The notes: a model not told the origin generated them from the letters alone. A DNA stretch of 7,297 bases from a bacterium (GCA_021801885.1 JAKABL010000026.1:2112-9408), one strand, 5' to 3'; positions 1-6,870 are shown, counted from the first letter of the stretch. Numbers and translations are program-made.

Positions 1-147
1 ACGAACAGCAAATCGACGATGGCTGACGTTCTGCGCAATGCGCGGATCCCCACCCCCATCACCGACTGCACGCTTCAGGGCCTCGTACGACTGCAGGTCG
101 GCCTGGGATGCACGATCGCAGACCTCCTCGATAGCGAGGAATCATGA
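1..147 (+). CDS. C-terminal fragment of a probable Cro/C1-type helix-turn-helix regulator (5' end outside the window)
   Basis: The first reading frame is open from base 1 and stops at TGA 145-147, giving 48 residues. The segment NSKSTMADVLRNAR has the look of a recognition helix, as in 'vSkSTisrilrGk'. It is followed by TLQGLVRLQVGLGCTIADLL, which matches the usual end of Cro/C1-type (XRE) domains, where a conserved TLxxLxxLxxALGCTxxDLL helix pair closes the fold and the protein ends soon after. Third codon positions are GC-rich, as in neighbouring real genes. An in-frame ATG lies at 19-21, but it falls inside the presumed recognition helix, so the gene almost certainly begins upstream of the window. 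The role would be sequence-specific DNA binding, possibly autoregulation; the target is unknown. A strong terminator on the same strand 38 bases downstream supports a real + strand gene here. The family call rests on a short segment and could be wrong. Confidence 0.6.
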   Translation, partial: TNSKSTMADVLRNARIPTPITDCTLQGLVRLQVGLGCTIADLLDSEES

Positions 148-184
148 CCGGGAATCCCCTTCTCGCAGTACTCCCTCTCGCACA

Positions 185-219
185 CGCGCCGGACCATCAA
201 GGTCATGGCGCGTTTTTTT
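185..219 (+). terminator. Rho-independent terminator behind the helix-turn-helix gene
   Basis: CGCGCC (185-190) pairs with GGCGCG (207-212). The stem continues with a G-T wobble and GACC (192-195) against GGTC (201-204), leaving one bulged A (205) and a five-base loop ATCAA. A run of seven T (213-219) follows directly. The T run lies only on the + side, so it terminates rightward transcripts and does not serve the leftward RNase H gene that converges on it. The gene-free stretch 148-240 holds nothing else that I recognise. Confidence 0.88.
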
Positions 220-240
220 AACAACATGAAGATGGTCGGG

Positions 241-870
241 TTAGGAATGGAATCCGAGATCCGCAGGATTATCGTCGCCCGAGATGCGCTCCACGGTGCC
301 GCCCGCCGCTTCGAACGCTTCCCGCATGCGGGCCACGGTCTCCGCGAGCGCCACGGTTTCGGGCGCTACGTCATTGCGCTTGATGCGCCGCCGCGACCAA
401 TAATCGATGACGAGGCGGCTGTCGCCGAACACGCGCACCACGCCGCGCGCCTCCGCGATCTCAAGCGCATAACGGAGCGCGAGCAGTTCACCGTAGTTGT
501 TCGTCGCCGCCGGATCGTCCACACGGTGTTTCCCGAATGCATTGAGCGTGCGCGCGGGGATCGCTTCGTGGAGCAGGTTTGTGCCATGTTCGTCGGTGAC
601 GCTCACCTCGACCCCCGCGCCTCGCCCCGTGCCTGCGTCAAAATAGATCCCCGGCAGAAGCCGGGCGCGCCGGGCGGCTTTCATAGGTTTTGCCTCATAT
701 TTCGCGCCGGCCGCGAGCCACGCATCGGCATCACGCCGCGCGGTGAACGCCTTATAGCGGGCGCCAGGCACCCCTTTGACCATGGATTCACATACCCGCC
801 ATTCGGCCGTCACTCCCATGCGGGACGGCGGCACAAAGTAGGCGTACCATTTTTCTTTTTTAGGAGGCAT
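241..870 (-). CDS. rnhA: Ribonuclease HI with N-terminal viroplasmin-type hybrid-binding domain
   Basis: This 209-residue protein should cleave the RNA strand of RNA/DNA hybrids (R-loops, primers, misincorporated ribonucleotide stretches) in the cytoplasm, using two metal ions. Residues 8-55 form a hybrid-binding domain of the caulimovirus viroplasmin type: WYAYFVP, then W24xxC27, then V31-K-G-V-P-G-A-R-Y-K-A-F42 and AWL near 50-52. Residues 72-209 form the RNase H fold. The catalytic acids appear as D78 (YFDAGTG), E128 (NNYGELLAL), D150 (FGDSRLVI) and D204 (DDNPADLG). The loop that carries the assisting histidine in E. coli RNase HI is not recognisable, and the protein ends five residues after D204, so the usual C-terminal helix is missing. 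The ATG at 870-868 lies 14 bases after the stop of the DHH gene and has no visible Shine-Dalgarno sequence. It is the last gene of the pgk operon. RNase H identity is firm. Confidence 0.92.
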   Translation of the reverse strand: MPPKKEKWYAYFVPPSRMGVTAEWRVCESMVKGVPGARYKAFTARRDADAWLAAGAKYEAKPMKAARRARLLPGIYFDAGTGRGAGVEVSVTDEHGTNLLHEAIPARTLNAFGKHRVDDPAATNNYGELLALRYALEIAEARGVVRVFGDSRLVIDYWSRRRIKRNDVAPETVALAETVARMREAFEAAGGTVERISGDDNPADLGFHS

Positions 871-884
871 TGGGTGAAAAGCAA

Positions 885-1856
885 TTATGGATTAAGCCGC
901 AAGAGCATCTGTTCCACGCCGCGCAGTGCGTCTCGCTTCGTGCGGAATTCGCACGCACCGGCGCCTTTGTGTCCGCCACCACCGAACCTTCGCATAAGCT
1001 CCCCGATATGCACGTCACGATAGGTCCGTCCTTTGAGGCGGGACCGCCAGGGATTCACGCCGACCCCCACGATATAATAGCGTCCCTTTTTCTGGATACG
1101 GAGCGCATAGATAACGTTTTTATCAAGATAATAGGGAGCAAATCGGAGCGAGGGAAGATCGGTGCCGGTAAGGTCGATGAGCGAAACATCGCCGACGATC
1201 CGCATATGGTTCCGGTAGAACGCGAGCGATTTGAGATTTTCCCGTCGTGCGCCCCGCACGGCCTTCTGGACCTTAGGGAGTGCCGCTACCTCCGCAAGCG
1301 GCATGCTCGAAAGCGCATTGATGAGCGCGGCGGTCGCACGAGGATCGTCGTCCGTCGCATCCACATAGGCTTCCACTTCCATCCCGATCCCCTCGAGATT
1401 GACGACCTGCCCCGGCGATCGATAGCCCGCCGCATCGATGATATCAAGCCATTTCACGAGATCCTTAAAGCGGGCGGGCGGGCGCCACCCGAAATTTTCC
1501 CTGAGCGCCACATGCACAAGATGGCAATTGGAGCGATAGGACGGATCAAGCCGATGATAGGCATCCCTCACGTAGCGCGAGCGCCATTCGGGACGCTTGA
1601 ACGCCGTCGGATGATGATCGAACCACATGGCAGCCTCGGGATGATACATGAAATCCACGACGATCGCGGGGTGACGCGGGCCGGTGAAAAGGCGGTGCGT
1701 GGCGAAAAACCGTTCCGTGAGCCACCGCGCGGTGAGATCGTAATCAACGGCGGTGAAATGGCCGATCGTATCGCCTCGGTCCCTTAAAAAGGCGAGGATG
1801 AGCGCGGCGCTCGCGCGACCGTCAAAGTCGTTATGAAAATAGATATCGTAGGTCAT
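885..1856 (-). CDS. DHH/DHHA1-family phosphoesterase (possible oligoribonuclease)
   Basis: This 323-residue protein shows the signatures of the DHH superfamily of Mn-dependent phosphoesterases. Motif I is H8-N-D10-F-D12-G13. Motif II is the aspartate D68 in VVDF followed by the eponymous D80-H81-H82. A likely motif III acid is D141 in WLDIIDAAGY. A C-terminal DHHA1 domain carries the substrate-binding glycine motif RFGGGGHKGAGA (290-301). Family members degrade short RNAs (NrnA/NrnB), cyclic dinucleotides or 3'-phosphoadenosine phosphate, or act as single-strand exonucleases (RecJ). The short length and lack of an OB or CBS domain fit a small soluble nanoRNase best, but the substrate cannot be read from sequence. 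The gene lies 35 bases behind pgk and 14 bases before rnhA, so it is probably cotranscribed with both. The pairing with RNase H favours an RNA-turnover role. No Shine-Dalgarno sequence precedes the ATG. Confidence 0.9.
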   Translation of the reverse strand: MTYDIYFHNDFDGRASAALILAFLRDRGDTIGHFTAVDYDLTARWLTERFFATHRLFTGPRHPAIVVDFMYHPEAAMWFDHHPTAFKRPEWRSRYVRDAYHRLDPSYRSNCHLVHVALRENFGWRPPARFKDLVKWLDIIDAAGYRSPGQVVNLEGIGMEVEAYVDATDDDPRATAALINALSSMPLAEVAALPKVQKAVRGARRENLKSLAFYRNHMRIVGDVSLIDLTGTDLPSLRFAPYYLDKNVIYALRIQKKGRYYIVGVGVNPWRSRLKGRTYRDVHIGELMRRFGGGGHKGAGACEFRTKRDALRGVEQMLLRLNP

Positions 1857-1872
1857 CGTGTAATGCGGTCAT
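1831..1872 (-). other. Short ORF overlapping the start of the DHH gene (possible leader peptide)
   Basis: On the minus strand an ATG at 1872-1870 opens a 13-codon frame (MTALHDDLRYLFS) ending in TAA at 1833-1831, inside the DHH gene and out of frame with it. It begins 16 bases before the DHH ATG, in the 35-base gap behind pgk. Both ATGs are followed by ACC. It could influence DHH translation or be chance; only the reading frame is directly visible. Confidence 0.25.
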
Positions 1873-1891
1873 ATTCTTTTTTGAGAACCCC

Positions 1892-3049
1892 TTACTTCCG
1901 GCGTTTCCGCGAAAGAGCCTCAATGCCGGGCAATTTCTCGCCGGCGAGAAAATCGAGCATGGCGCCACCGCCGGTCGAGATAAAGCTGAATGCCTTGTCG
2001 AGGCGATGCTGCTTAAGGAACATCACCGTCTCGCCGCCCCCCGTCAGGGAGAATGCCTTACGGTTACGCCCTATGGCGTGGGCCACCGCAATGCTTCCCT
2101 TCGCATAGGCATCCTTTTCGATCATGCCGAGCGGTCCGCTCCAGATGATTGTGCGCGCGCGGGCGATCTCCGCGCCGAACCGCCGGGACGTCTTCGGCCC
2201 GATATCAAGCGCCATATCCTTCCGCGCACCGCTTCCCCATACGAGATCCTCGGGAGCGAGCACCTTCGGATCGCGCGCGAGCGGGCGGAGTACGCGGAGC
2301 ACGGCAGGGTCGCTCTCGCGAAGCGAACGGCGCACATCGACGCCGCGCAATGCAAGCACGCTGTTCGCCGAACCGCCGCCGAGGAGGACGCGATCGGCGC
2401 GGCGGCGGAAGCGTGCGATGACGCCGAGCTTATCGGAAGCCTTAGCACCTCCGAGCACGAGAACGAGCGGATGTGCGGGTCGCGTCATCACCTTGCCGAG
2501 CGCTCCGATTTCGCGCGCAAGCTCAAGACCGGCATAGGACGGCAGAAATTCCGTTATGGCGACGACCGACGCGTTCGCGCGATGCGATACTGCGAACGCG
2601 TCGTTCACATAGAAATCCGCAAGCGAGGCGAGGGATCGCGCAAGCCCGCGATCGTTCGTCGCTTCGCCGGGGAGGAACCGGAGATTGTCGAGCAGGAATA
2701 TGCTTCCCCGCGGCGCGCCGCGCACCGTTGCCCGTATCTCGTCCCAACGAAAATGATCGATGAATCGCACCGGACGCGTGATGCGCGCGGCAAGCTTCGC
2801 CGCATCCCGTTTCAGGTGCAGATCGGCGGAAAATCCCGTAGGCACCCCTTTGGTGAGCGATCCGCCGGAAGGCCGTCCGCGATGACTCACAATGACGATC
2901 GTCTTGCCCATCTGCAGGAGATAGGTGATGGTCGGAATGACCGCCATCATGCGCCAGTCGTCTTTCGTATTGAAATCGAGACGAAGCAATGCCACGTCGC
3001 CGAGTCCCGCCCGCACCCGGGGACCGGTCTTCTGCAAGTAGGTGATCAT
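1892..3049 (-). CDS. pgk: Phosphoglycerate kinase
   Basis: The 385-residue cytoplasmic enzyme converts 1,3-bisphosphoglycerate and ADP to 3-phosphoglycerate and ATP, the first ATP-yielding step of lower glycolysis. The substrate-site residues are present: D25 and N27 in LRLDFN, R33, H56 and R59 in SHRGRP, R124 in LLDNLRF, and R157 in NDAFAVSHRA. The nucleotide domain has LGGAKASDK (K203, K207), DIGPKT at 282, SGPLGMIE (E311), GGGET at 337-341 and the C-terminal STGGGA at 359-363. Length is near the bacterial norm, although the loop after RLDFN is shorter than usual. Departures from the common consensus include GGGET for GGGDT, WSGP for WNGP and SHRGRP for SHLGRP. The ATG at 3049 fits the usual distance to RxDFN and follows a -10 box by seven bases. 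It is the first gene of a leftward operon with the DHH and RNase H genes. Confidence 0.97.
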   Translation of the reverse strand: MITYLQKTGPRVRAGLGDVALLRLDFNTKDDWRMMAVIPTITYLLQMGKTIVIVSHRGRPSGGSLTKGVPTGFSADLHLKRDAAKLAARITRPVRFIDHFRWDEIRATVRGAPRGSIFLLDNLRFLPGEATNDRGLARSLASLADFYVNDAFAVSHRANASVVAITEFLPSYAGLELAREIGALGKVMTRPAHPLVLVLGGAKASDKLGVIARFRRRADRVLLGGGSANSVLALRGVDVRRSLRESDPAVLRVLRPLARDPKVLAPEDLVWGSGARKDMALDIGPKTSRRFGAEIARARTIIWSGPLGMIEKDAYAKGSIAVAHAIGRNRKAFSLTGGGETVMFLKQHRLDKAFSFISTGGGAMLDFLAGEKLPGIEALSRKRRK

Positions 3050-3065
3050 TATCCCCAGTGTACCA
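3050..3065 (-). promoter_or_regulatory. Extended -10 promoter of pgk, close to the start codon
   Basis: Read leftward, TGGTACACT (3065-3057) matches an extended -10 element (TGN plus TACACT, four of six to TATAAT). Seven bases, TGGGGATA without its leading T, separate it from the pgk ATG. Initiation at the usual distance would fall on or one base before the ATG, giving an essentially leaderless mRNA. GGGG in the spacer is too close to the ATG to be a normal ribosome binding site. No -35 consensus is seen, as expected for an extended -10 promoter. Confidence 0.55.
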
Positions 3066-3069
3066 GATT

Positions 3070-3097
3070 TTGATAACGCCGCATATATGTATAGAAT
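3070..3097 (+). promoter_or_regulatory. Promoter of the NADH dehydrogenase gene
   Basis: A -35 box TTGATA (3070-3075, five of six to TTGACA) and a -10 box TAGAAT (3092-3097, five of six to TATAAT) are separated by 16 bases. Only six bases (3098-3103) lie between the -10 box and the ATG at 3104, so the predicted first transcribed base is the A of the start codon. No Shine-Dalgarno sequence is present. The spacer contains the 8-bp palindrome CATATATG (3082-3089), whose meaning is unclear. The promoter lies back to back with that of pgk within 54 bases. Confidence 0.65.
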
Positions 3098-3103
3098 GAA
3101 CGT

Positions 3104-4444
3104 ATGGATACGAACCTCCCTGCGCCGGTCATTGCGGCGCCATCAGCAAAAAAATCGATCGTCATTCTCGGCGCAGGATTCGCCGGCATCCGCGCGGCGA
3201 TCGACATTGCACGAGGCCTCGCACGCCGAGGGCTTCTCGCGCGCTACGCGGTGACGATCGTCGACCGCAACGACCGCCACGTCTTTATTCCCCTCCTCTA
3301 TAAGGTCGCCGCGAGGCCGGAACCGGAGCATGAGGATGCCTGCACGTACGATATCGCAATCCTCATGCGCGAATTCCCTATTACGTTCGTGCGCGGCGAG
3401 GTGACTACGGCGGATCCCTCGACCGGCAGCGTAACGCTCCACGACGGGCAGATGCTTCATGCCGACTATCTCGTCTTTGCGCTCGGGTCAGAGACCAATT
3501 ACTTCGGCATTCCGGGACTCAAAGACCACTCCCTCGAATTGAAGACCCTCGAAAGCGCGCGCGAAGTCCGTGCCGCGCTCCAGGCTGCGTTCGCAAAGGG
3601 CGGCACCGTGCGGATCGTGGCCGGCGGCGGCGGTCCGAACGGCATCGAACTCGCCGCGGAAATGCGCCAATGGGCGGATGCCGAGGAGAAAAAGAATCCG
3701 GGGCTGCACGCAGAGGTCAGCATCGTGGAGGCGATGCCCTCGATCCTCACGGGATTTGCGCCGCGCGCGGTTAAAATCGCACGCGCACGCCTTGCGAAGC
3801 TCGGCGTCGCCGTGATGACCGGCATGAAGATCGTGAACGTCGACGCGCACGCCATTACCGCCGAAAAAGGCGCGCCGGTCGTGGCGGCGAAAACGCCCGC
3901 CCCGGAAACGCCGCCGGCGCCGCAGCAGGAGACCATCCCCTTCGACGTCTTCGTCTGGACCGGAGGCACGCGCACGCCGGAACTTCTGAAGGGAATCCCC
4001 CTCGAAAAGGATACGCGCGGACGGCCTCTTGCGGCACAAAATCTCGCATGTCTGCCGGGAAGCCCAGACCTCACGTTCATTCCTAAAGTCTACGGGATCG
4101 GCGATAACGTCTGCTTCGTCGATCCCGACACCTCGCGGCCCGCGCCTGCCGTGGCGCACGTGGCGATCCTCGAAGGCCACATTGCCGCACACAATCTCCT
4201 CGAAGAGATACGCCACGAGGAACACCCTTCGCATCGCGCGGACATGGTTCGCTATGTGCCCGCGTCCTACCCCTGGGTCATCCCCATCGGCGAAAACTGG
4301 GCGGTCGCCCAGATAGGTCCCGTTATCTTTTCCGGCCGGGTAGGCTGGTGGTTCGCCCGCATCGTCGAGCTTTACTATCTTTCGACGATCATGTCCTTGG
4401 GGAAGGCGTGGCGCTCATGGCGCAGGATGGGCACAGGAGAATAA
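3104..4444 (+). CDS. ndh: Type II NADH dehydrogenase (NDH-2), FAD-dependent
   Basis: This 446-residue flavoprotein should oxidise NADH at the inner face of the membrane and pass electrons to a quinone without pumping protons. The FAD-binding Rossmann motif is G23-x-G25-x-x-G28 (VILGAGFAGIRAA). The family hallmark F61-x-P-L-L-Y66-x-V-A follows. ALGSETNYFGIPG (126-138) and the NADH-binding GGGGPNGIELAAEM (174-187) are typical, as are VWTGGTR (284-290) and the second FAD contact YGIGDN (330-335). The C-terminal stretch, with YYLSTIMSLGKAWRSWRR, resembles the amphipathic membrane-attachment tail of NDH-2. Two oddities are an Ala/Pro-rich N-terminal extension of about 17 residues and a Pro-rich insert at 264-277 before the VWTGG motif. 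It is transcribed divergently from pgk and converges on the ATPase gene with a 10-base gap. A related pyridine-nucleotide:quinone oxidoreductase such as sulfide:quinone reductase is less likely, given the F-x-PLLY and YFGIPG motifs. Confidence 0.93.
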   Translation: MDTNLPAPVIAAPSAKKSIVILGAGFAGIRAAIDIARGLARRGLLARYAVTIVDRNDRHVFIPLLYKVAARPEPEHEDACTYDIAILMREFPITFVRGEVTTADPSTGSVTLHDGQMLHADYLVFALGSETNYFGIPGLKDHSLELKTLESAREVRAALQAAFAKGGTVRIVAGGGGPNGIELAAEMRQWADAEEKKNPGLHAEVSIVEAMPSILTGFAPRAVKIARARLAKLGVAVMTGMKIVNVDAHAITAEKGAPVVAAKTPAPETPPAPQQETIPFDVFVWTGGTRTPELLKGIPLEKDTRGRPLAAQNLACLPGSPDLTFIPKVYGIGDNVCFVDPDTSRPAPAVAHVAILEGHIAAHNLLEEIRHEEHPSHRADMVRYVPASYPWVIPIGENWAVAQIGPVIFSGRVGWWFARIVELYYLSTIMSLGKAWRSWRRMGTGE

Positions 4445-4472
4445 AAGGCCGCACTTATTCCCTGAGGCGCCT
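4438..4472 (-). terminator. Possible weak terminator of the ATPase gene
   Basis: Read leftward, AGGCGC (4472-4467) can pair with GCGGCCT (4452-4446) with one bulged G. The loop of about 14 bases contains the ATPase stop codon, and a TTTTATT tract follows. The stem is short and the loop large, so the signal is modest. It overlaps the last codons of both convergent genes. Confidence 0.35.
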
Positions 4473-6848
4473 ATAGATCTCGCGCTCGATTTCCTGCCGG
4501 TCCATACCGTATTTGAGCCGCGAATACTCTTTCATTTTAGGCACCACCGCGGCATTGCCCGACGCCCATGACTGGGTGCCGATCCGCAGCGTGAATGGTT
4601 TGGCGGTCTGTCCGTTGATAAGGATCTTCGCATGGGCGTTGAAATTATCGATGTTCATGAGATCGTTCGCGTTGAAAACGGGCTCGAACTGTGTGACGAG
4701 ATATTCCGCATCGTCCGCGCCGACCCGCATCGCAAGCATGGATCCGACGTTGCCGAACACCGCCGCCTTGATCGCGTCGGTGAGCTGCCCGATGAACTGA
4801 TGCGCCATCGTGAGCGAAAGATGGTATTTGCGCGCTTCGCTCAGGATCGTCGCGATGGAATCGGTCGTGAAGTTCTGGAATTCGTCAATGTAAAGATTGA
4901 AGTCGCGCCGCGCGGCTTCGTCGCTCCCCGTACGTGAAAGCGCGGCCATGAGGATCTTGCCGGTAAAGACCATGCCGAGCAGGCTCGCATTGATATCCCC
5001 TATGCGCCCCTTCGAAAGATTGACGAGGAGGATCTTCCCGGAATCCATCACCTCGCGGAAATTGAACGCCGACTTCGGCTGGCCGATGATGGGCCGCATA
5101 TAATCGTTCGTGATGAACCCGCCAAACTTCGAGGTGATGTAGGGCGTCATGTTCGCAAGCGATGCCTCGCCGCCCGCCTTCACGGCCTCTTTTTCCCAGA
5201 AATCGATGACGACCGGATTGTGGATGCGCGCGAGTTTGCGCGTACGATACGCGCTATCAGTGAAAACGCGCGGCACTTCGACGAGCGTCGCGGGTTCGTT
5301 CGGCATATCCTCCATAAGGAGAAGGAGTGCGTTCCGCATGTATTGCTGGAACATCGGACCCATGGATTCCTGGTCGAAAAGCTTGTCAAAGATGCTCTGC
5401 ATTTCGTTCACGATAAAGGTCCGCTCTTCCGGTTTCGAAGGATCGTGATCGAGCATATTGAGACCGATCGGCCGCGTAAGATCGCCGGGATCGAAGTAGA
5501 TCACGTCGTCGAGCCGCTCTTTGGGCACGAACGCAAGCGCCTTCTCGACCAATTCCCCGTGGGGATCGATCACGGCGACGCCTTTGCCATTGCGGATATC
5601 CTCGATGATGAGGTTGTTGAGCAAGGTTGATTTACCGGTTCCCGTCTGGCCGATGACGTAAATATGCCGGCGGCGGTCTTCATCCGCAAGATGGACCGGC
5701 TTCGCCGTGCCCCGGAACACGCTCTCCCCGAGCAGAAGGCCTTCCTTCGGCATGTTGTCCGGCGGCGGCGCCTCCTTCGCCTTGAGCCACTTTATGCGCG
5801 GGGTTTCCGTGGAGGAAATGGGAAGATGATAGAAACTCGCGATTTCCTCTGCGGAAAGCGTCATTGTCTGCGACTCGTCGAACGTGCGATAGATGAACTT
5901 CTCGATGAGCCCCTTGGGATTCCGAAGCTTCACCACCCTGAACTCGTTGCGCATCGGACTTCCGAACTGGTTGAACCCTGCCGCAAGTCCATCAAGGATG
6001 TCATCCGCCTGGAACGGCGACCCCGCGCTCGCCACCAGACGCACGTTCACGTCGAACAAAGGCTTCGCCACCTTCGCGCCAAGGGCTTTCACCGCATCCT
6101 CATCCACGATCTTCGCGCGCTCCTTCTTTTCCTGTTCCTCCTTCGAATCCGGATTGAGCATCTTCGCCGCATCGGCGAATCCCGTGGAAAATCCGGACGA
6201 AAAGACTTTCTCGAGCTTTTCGCCGCGCTTCAAAAGCTCAAGATAGCCTTGCACGGTCTTTGTGGAACTCCTGAATGCAGGACGGACGACGAGCTGGAGC
6301 GATGCGCCCTCGCCGATCTCATTGATCTTTGCAAACGCGCCCACGATGGATTCGAACGAGTCAATGCCGAGCTCGGCATAGGTCCGGATCGGAAGCGCAA
6401 AATTGGCCTTCTCCGTCACATACGCTGCCGCAGTCGCGCCATAGGCGTTGAAGATATTGAAGTCGTCGTTCATAAGTTCGACGCTTGCGCCGTTCCATAG
6501 CCCCTGGACCTGCTTCGCCGCGATCTCCGCCGAACGCTTGGGAACGCCCATGTAGAAATGAATCTCCTCGCCCACGTGCGGCACCGCAACTTCGAACGTG
6601 ATGGGTTTTTTGATCGCCGTAAGAGCGCCAAGGAGCTGTTCGAAGTGCGCGAGCTCCGCCTTGAAATCCCCTCCCTCCGTGCGCGGCGCATCATCGTTCG
6701 TCGATGCCTTGGGAATCTTGATGAGAAAAAGCGATGTCTGCAGGGAATCAAAAAGCTTCCTGCGCGCCGCGGCACGCGCGACGAGAAAGACGATGACGCC
6801 GAGCACGGCGCCGAGCACGATTGCGAGGAGCACATAAAACGTACCCAT
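4455..6848 (-). CDS. Membrane-anchored type IV secretion / coupling-protein-like ATPase (VirD4/TraG-HerA type)
   Basis: This 797-residue ATPase probably powers DNA or protein translocation at the cytoplasmic membrane. Residues 4-26 form one hydrophobic segment followed by positive residues (RRK), so the bulk is cytoplasmic. Residues of about 60-340 form a large N-terminal region that I do not assign with certainty. It contains two similar-looking stretches, near 82-130 (ITFEVAV..EEIHFYMGVP) and 270-320 (FDVNVRLVAS..LAAGFNQF), which may be repeated folds as in VirB4-type proteins. The motor domain has Walker A GQTGTGKST at 400-408 (K406), VIDPHGE at 426-432, Walker B LYIDEFQNF with D655 and E656, and SEARKYHLSLTMAHQFIGQL (670-689), typical of TraM-recognition/TraG-type ATPases, with conserved Q684. 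The ATG is placed by the hydrophobic anchor and by a promoter seven bases upstream. Its immediate same-strand neighbour upstream may be a partner. Confidence 0.92.
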   Translation of the reverse strand: MGTFYVLLAIVLGAVLGVIVFLVARAAARRKLFDSLQTSLFLIKIPKASTNDDAPRTEGGDFKAELAHFEQLLGALTAIKKPITFEVAVPHVGEEIHFYMGVPKRSAEIAAKQVQGLWNGASVELMNDDFNIFNAYGATAAAYVTEKANFALPIRTYAELGIDSFESIVGAFAKINEIGEGASLQLVVRPAFRSSTKTVQGYLELLKRGEKLEKVFSSGFSTGFADAAKMLNPDSKEEQEKKERAKIVDEDAVKALGAKVAKPLFDVNVRLVASAGSPFQADDILDGLAAGFNQFGSPMRNEFRVVKLRNPKGLIEKFIYRTFDESQTMTLSAEEIASFYHLPISSTETPRIKWLKAKEAPPPDNMPKEGLLLGESVFRGTAKPVHLADEDRRRHIYVIGQTGTGKSTLLNNLIIEDIRNGKGVAVIDPHGELVEKALAFVPKERLDDVIYFDPGDLTRPIGLNMLDHDPSKPEERTFIVNEMQSIFDKLFDQESMGPMFQQYMRNALLLLMEDMPNEPATLVEVPRVFTDSAYRTRKLARIHNPVVIDFWEKEAVKAGGEASLANMTPYITSKFGGFITNDYMRPIIGQPKSAFNFREVMDSGKILLVNLSKGRIGDINASLLGMVFTGKILMAALSRTGSDEAARRDFNLYIDEFQNFTTDSIATILSEARKYHLSLTMAHQFIGQLTDAIKAAVFGNVGSMLAMRVGADDAEYLVTQFEPVFNANDLMNIDNFNAHAKILINGQTAKPFTLRIGTQSWASGNAAVVPKMKEYSRLKYGMDRQEIEREIYRRLRE

Positions 6849-6864
6849 TGTTCTTATTGTAGCA
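6849..6864 (-). promoter_or_regulatory. Extended -10 promoter of the ATPase gene, close to the start codon
   Basis: Read leftward, TGCTACAAT (6864-6856) is a near-perfect extended -10 element (TGN plus TACAAT, five of six to TATAAT). The seven bases AAGAACA follow, then the ATG at 6848. Expected initiation is on or one base before the ATG. No -35 box and no Shine-Dalgarno sequence are visible. The whole promoter fits in the 22-base gap after the TGA of the preceding gene, so the ATPase can be expressed separately from it. Confidence 0.65.
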
Positions 6865-6870
6865 CAAGGA

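Noticed and set aside
38..229. A + strand frame of 63 codons at the left edge
   Set aside because: Its Ser/Arg/Pro-rich translation is typical of a shadow frame; frame 1 over the same bases reads as a helix-turn-helix C-terminus, and this frame runs through the terminator hairpin.
880..892. CATAAT upstream of rnhA as a separate -10 box
   Set aside because: It sits 13 bases before the ATG inside the end of the DHH gene, with no TG extension or -35 box; it lacks the geometry of the other promoters and may be chance.
205..1023. A long + strand frame (272 codons) opposite the RNase H and DHH genes
   Set aside because: It is antisense to two proteins with clear catalytic motifs, rich in His/Arg/Pro, and has no recognisable domain; a common artefact of GC-rich genes.
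870..1787. A 305-codon + strand frame opposite the DHH gene
   Set aside because: It mirrors the DHH coding sequence and shows no domain; the minus strand carries the HxDxDG, DHH and GGGGH motifs.
2006..3073. A 355-codon + strand frame opposite pgk
   Set aside because: It is antisense to an unmistakable PGK, has a composition rich in Arg/His/Glu and no motifs.
3082..3089. CATATATG palindrome as a repressor operator
   Set aside because: Eight bases of AT-rich palindrome are expected by chance in a promoter spacer; no second copy or longer dyad was seen.
3488..4234. A 248-codon minus strand frame opposite the NADH dehydrogenase
   Set aside because: It is Arg-rich with no domain; the + strand carries both dinucleotide-binding motifs.
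5664..6500. A 278-codon + strand frame opposite the ATPase
   Set aside because: It is a shadow of the ATPase coding frame, without motifs or a promoter.
4455..6848. Use of TGA as a sense codon, as in some Patescibacteria
   Set aside because: No in-frame TGA occurs in the 797 codons or the other genes, and TGA ends two genes (145-147 and 6871-6873).
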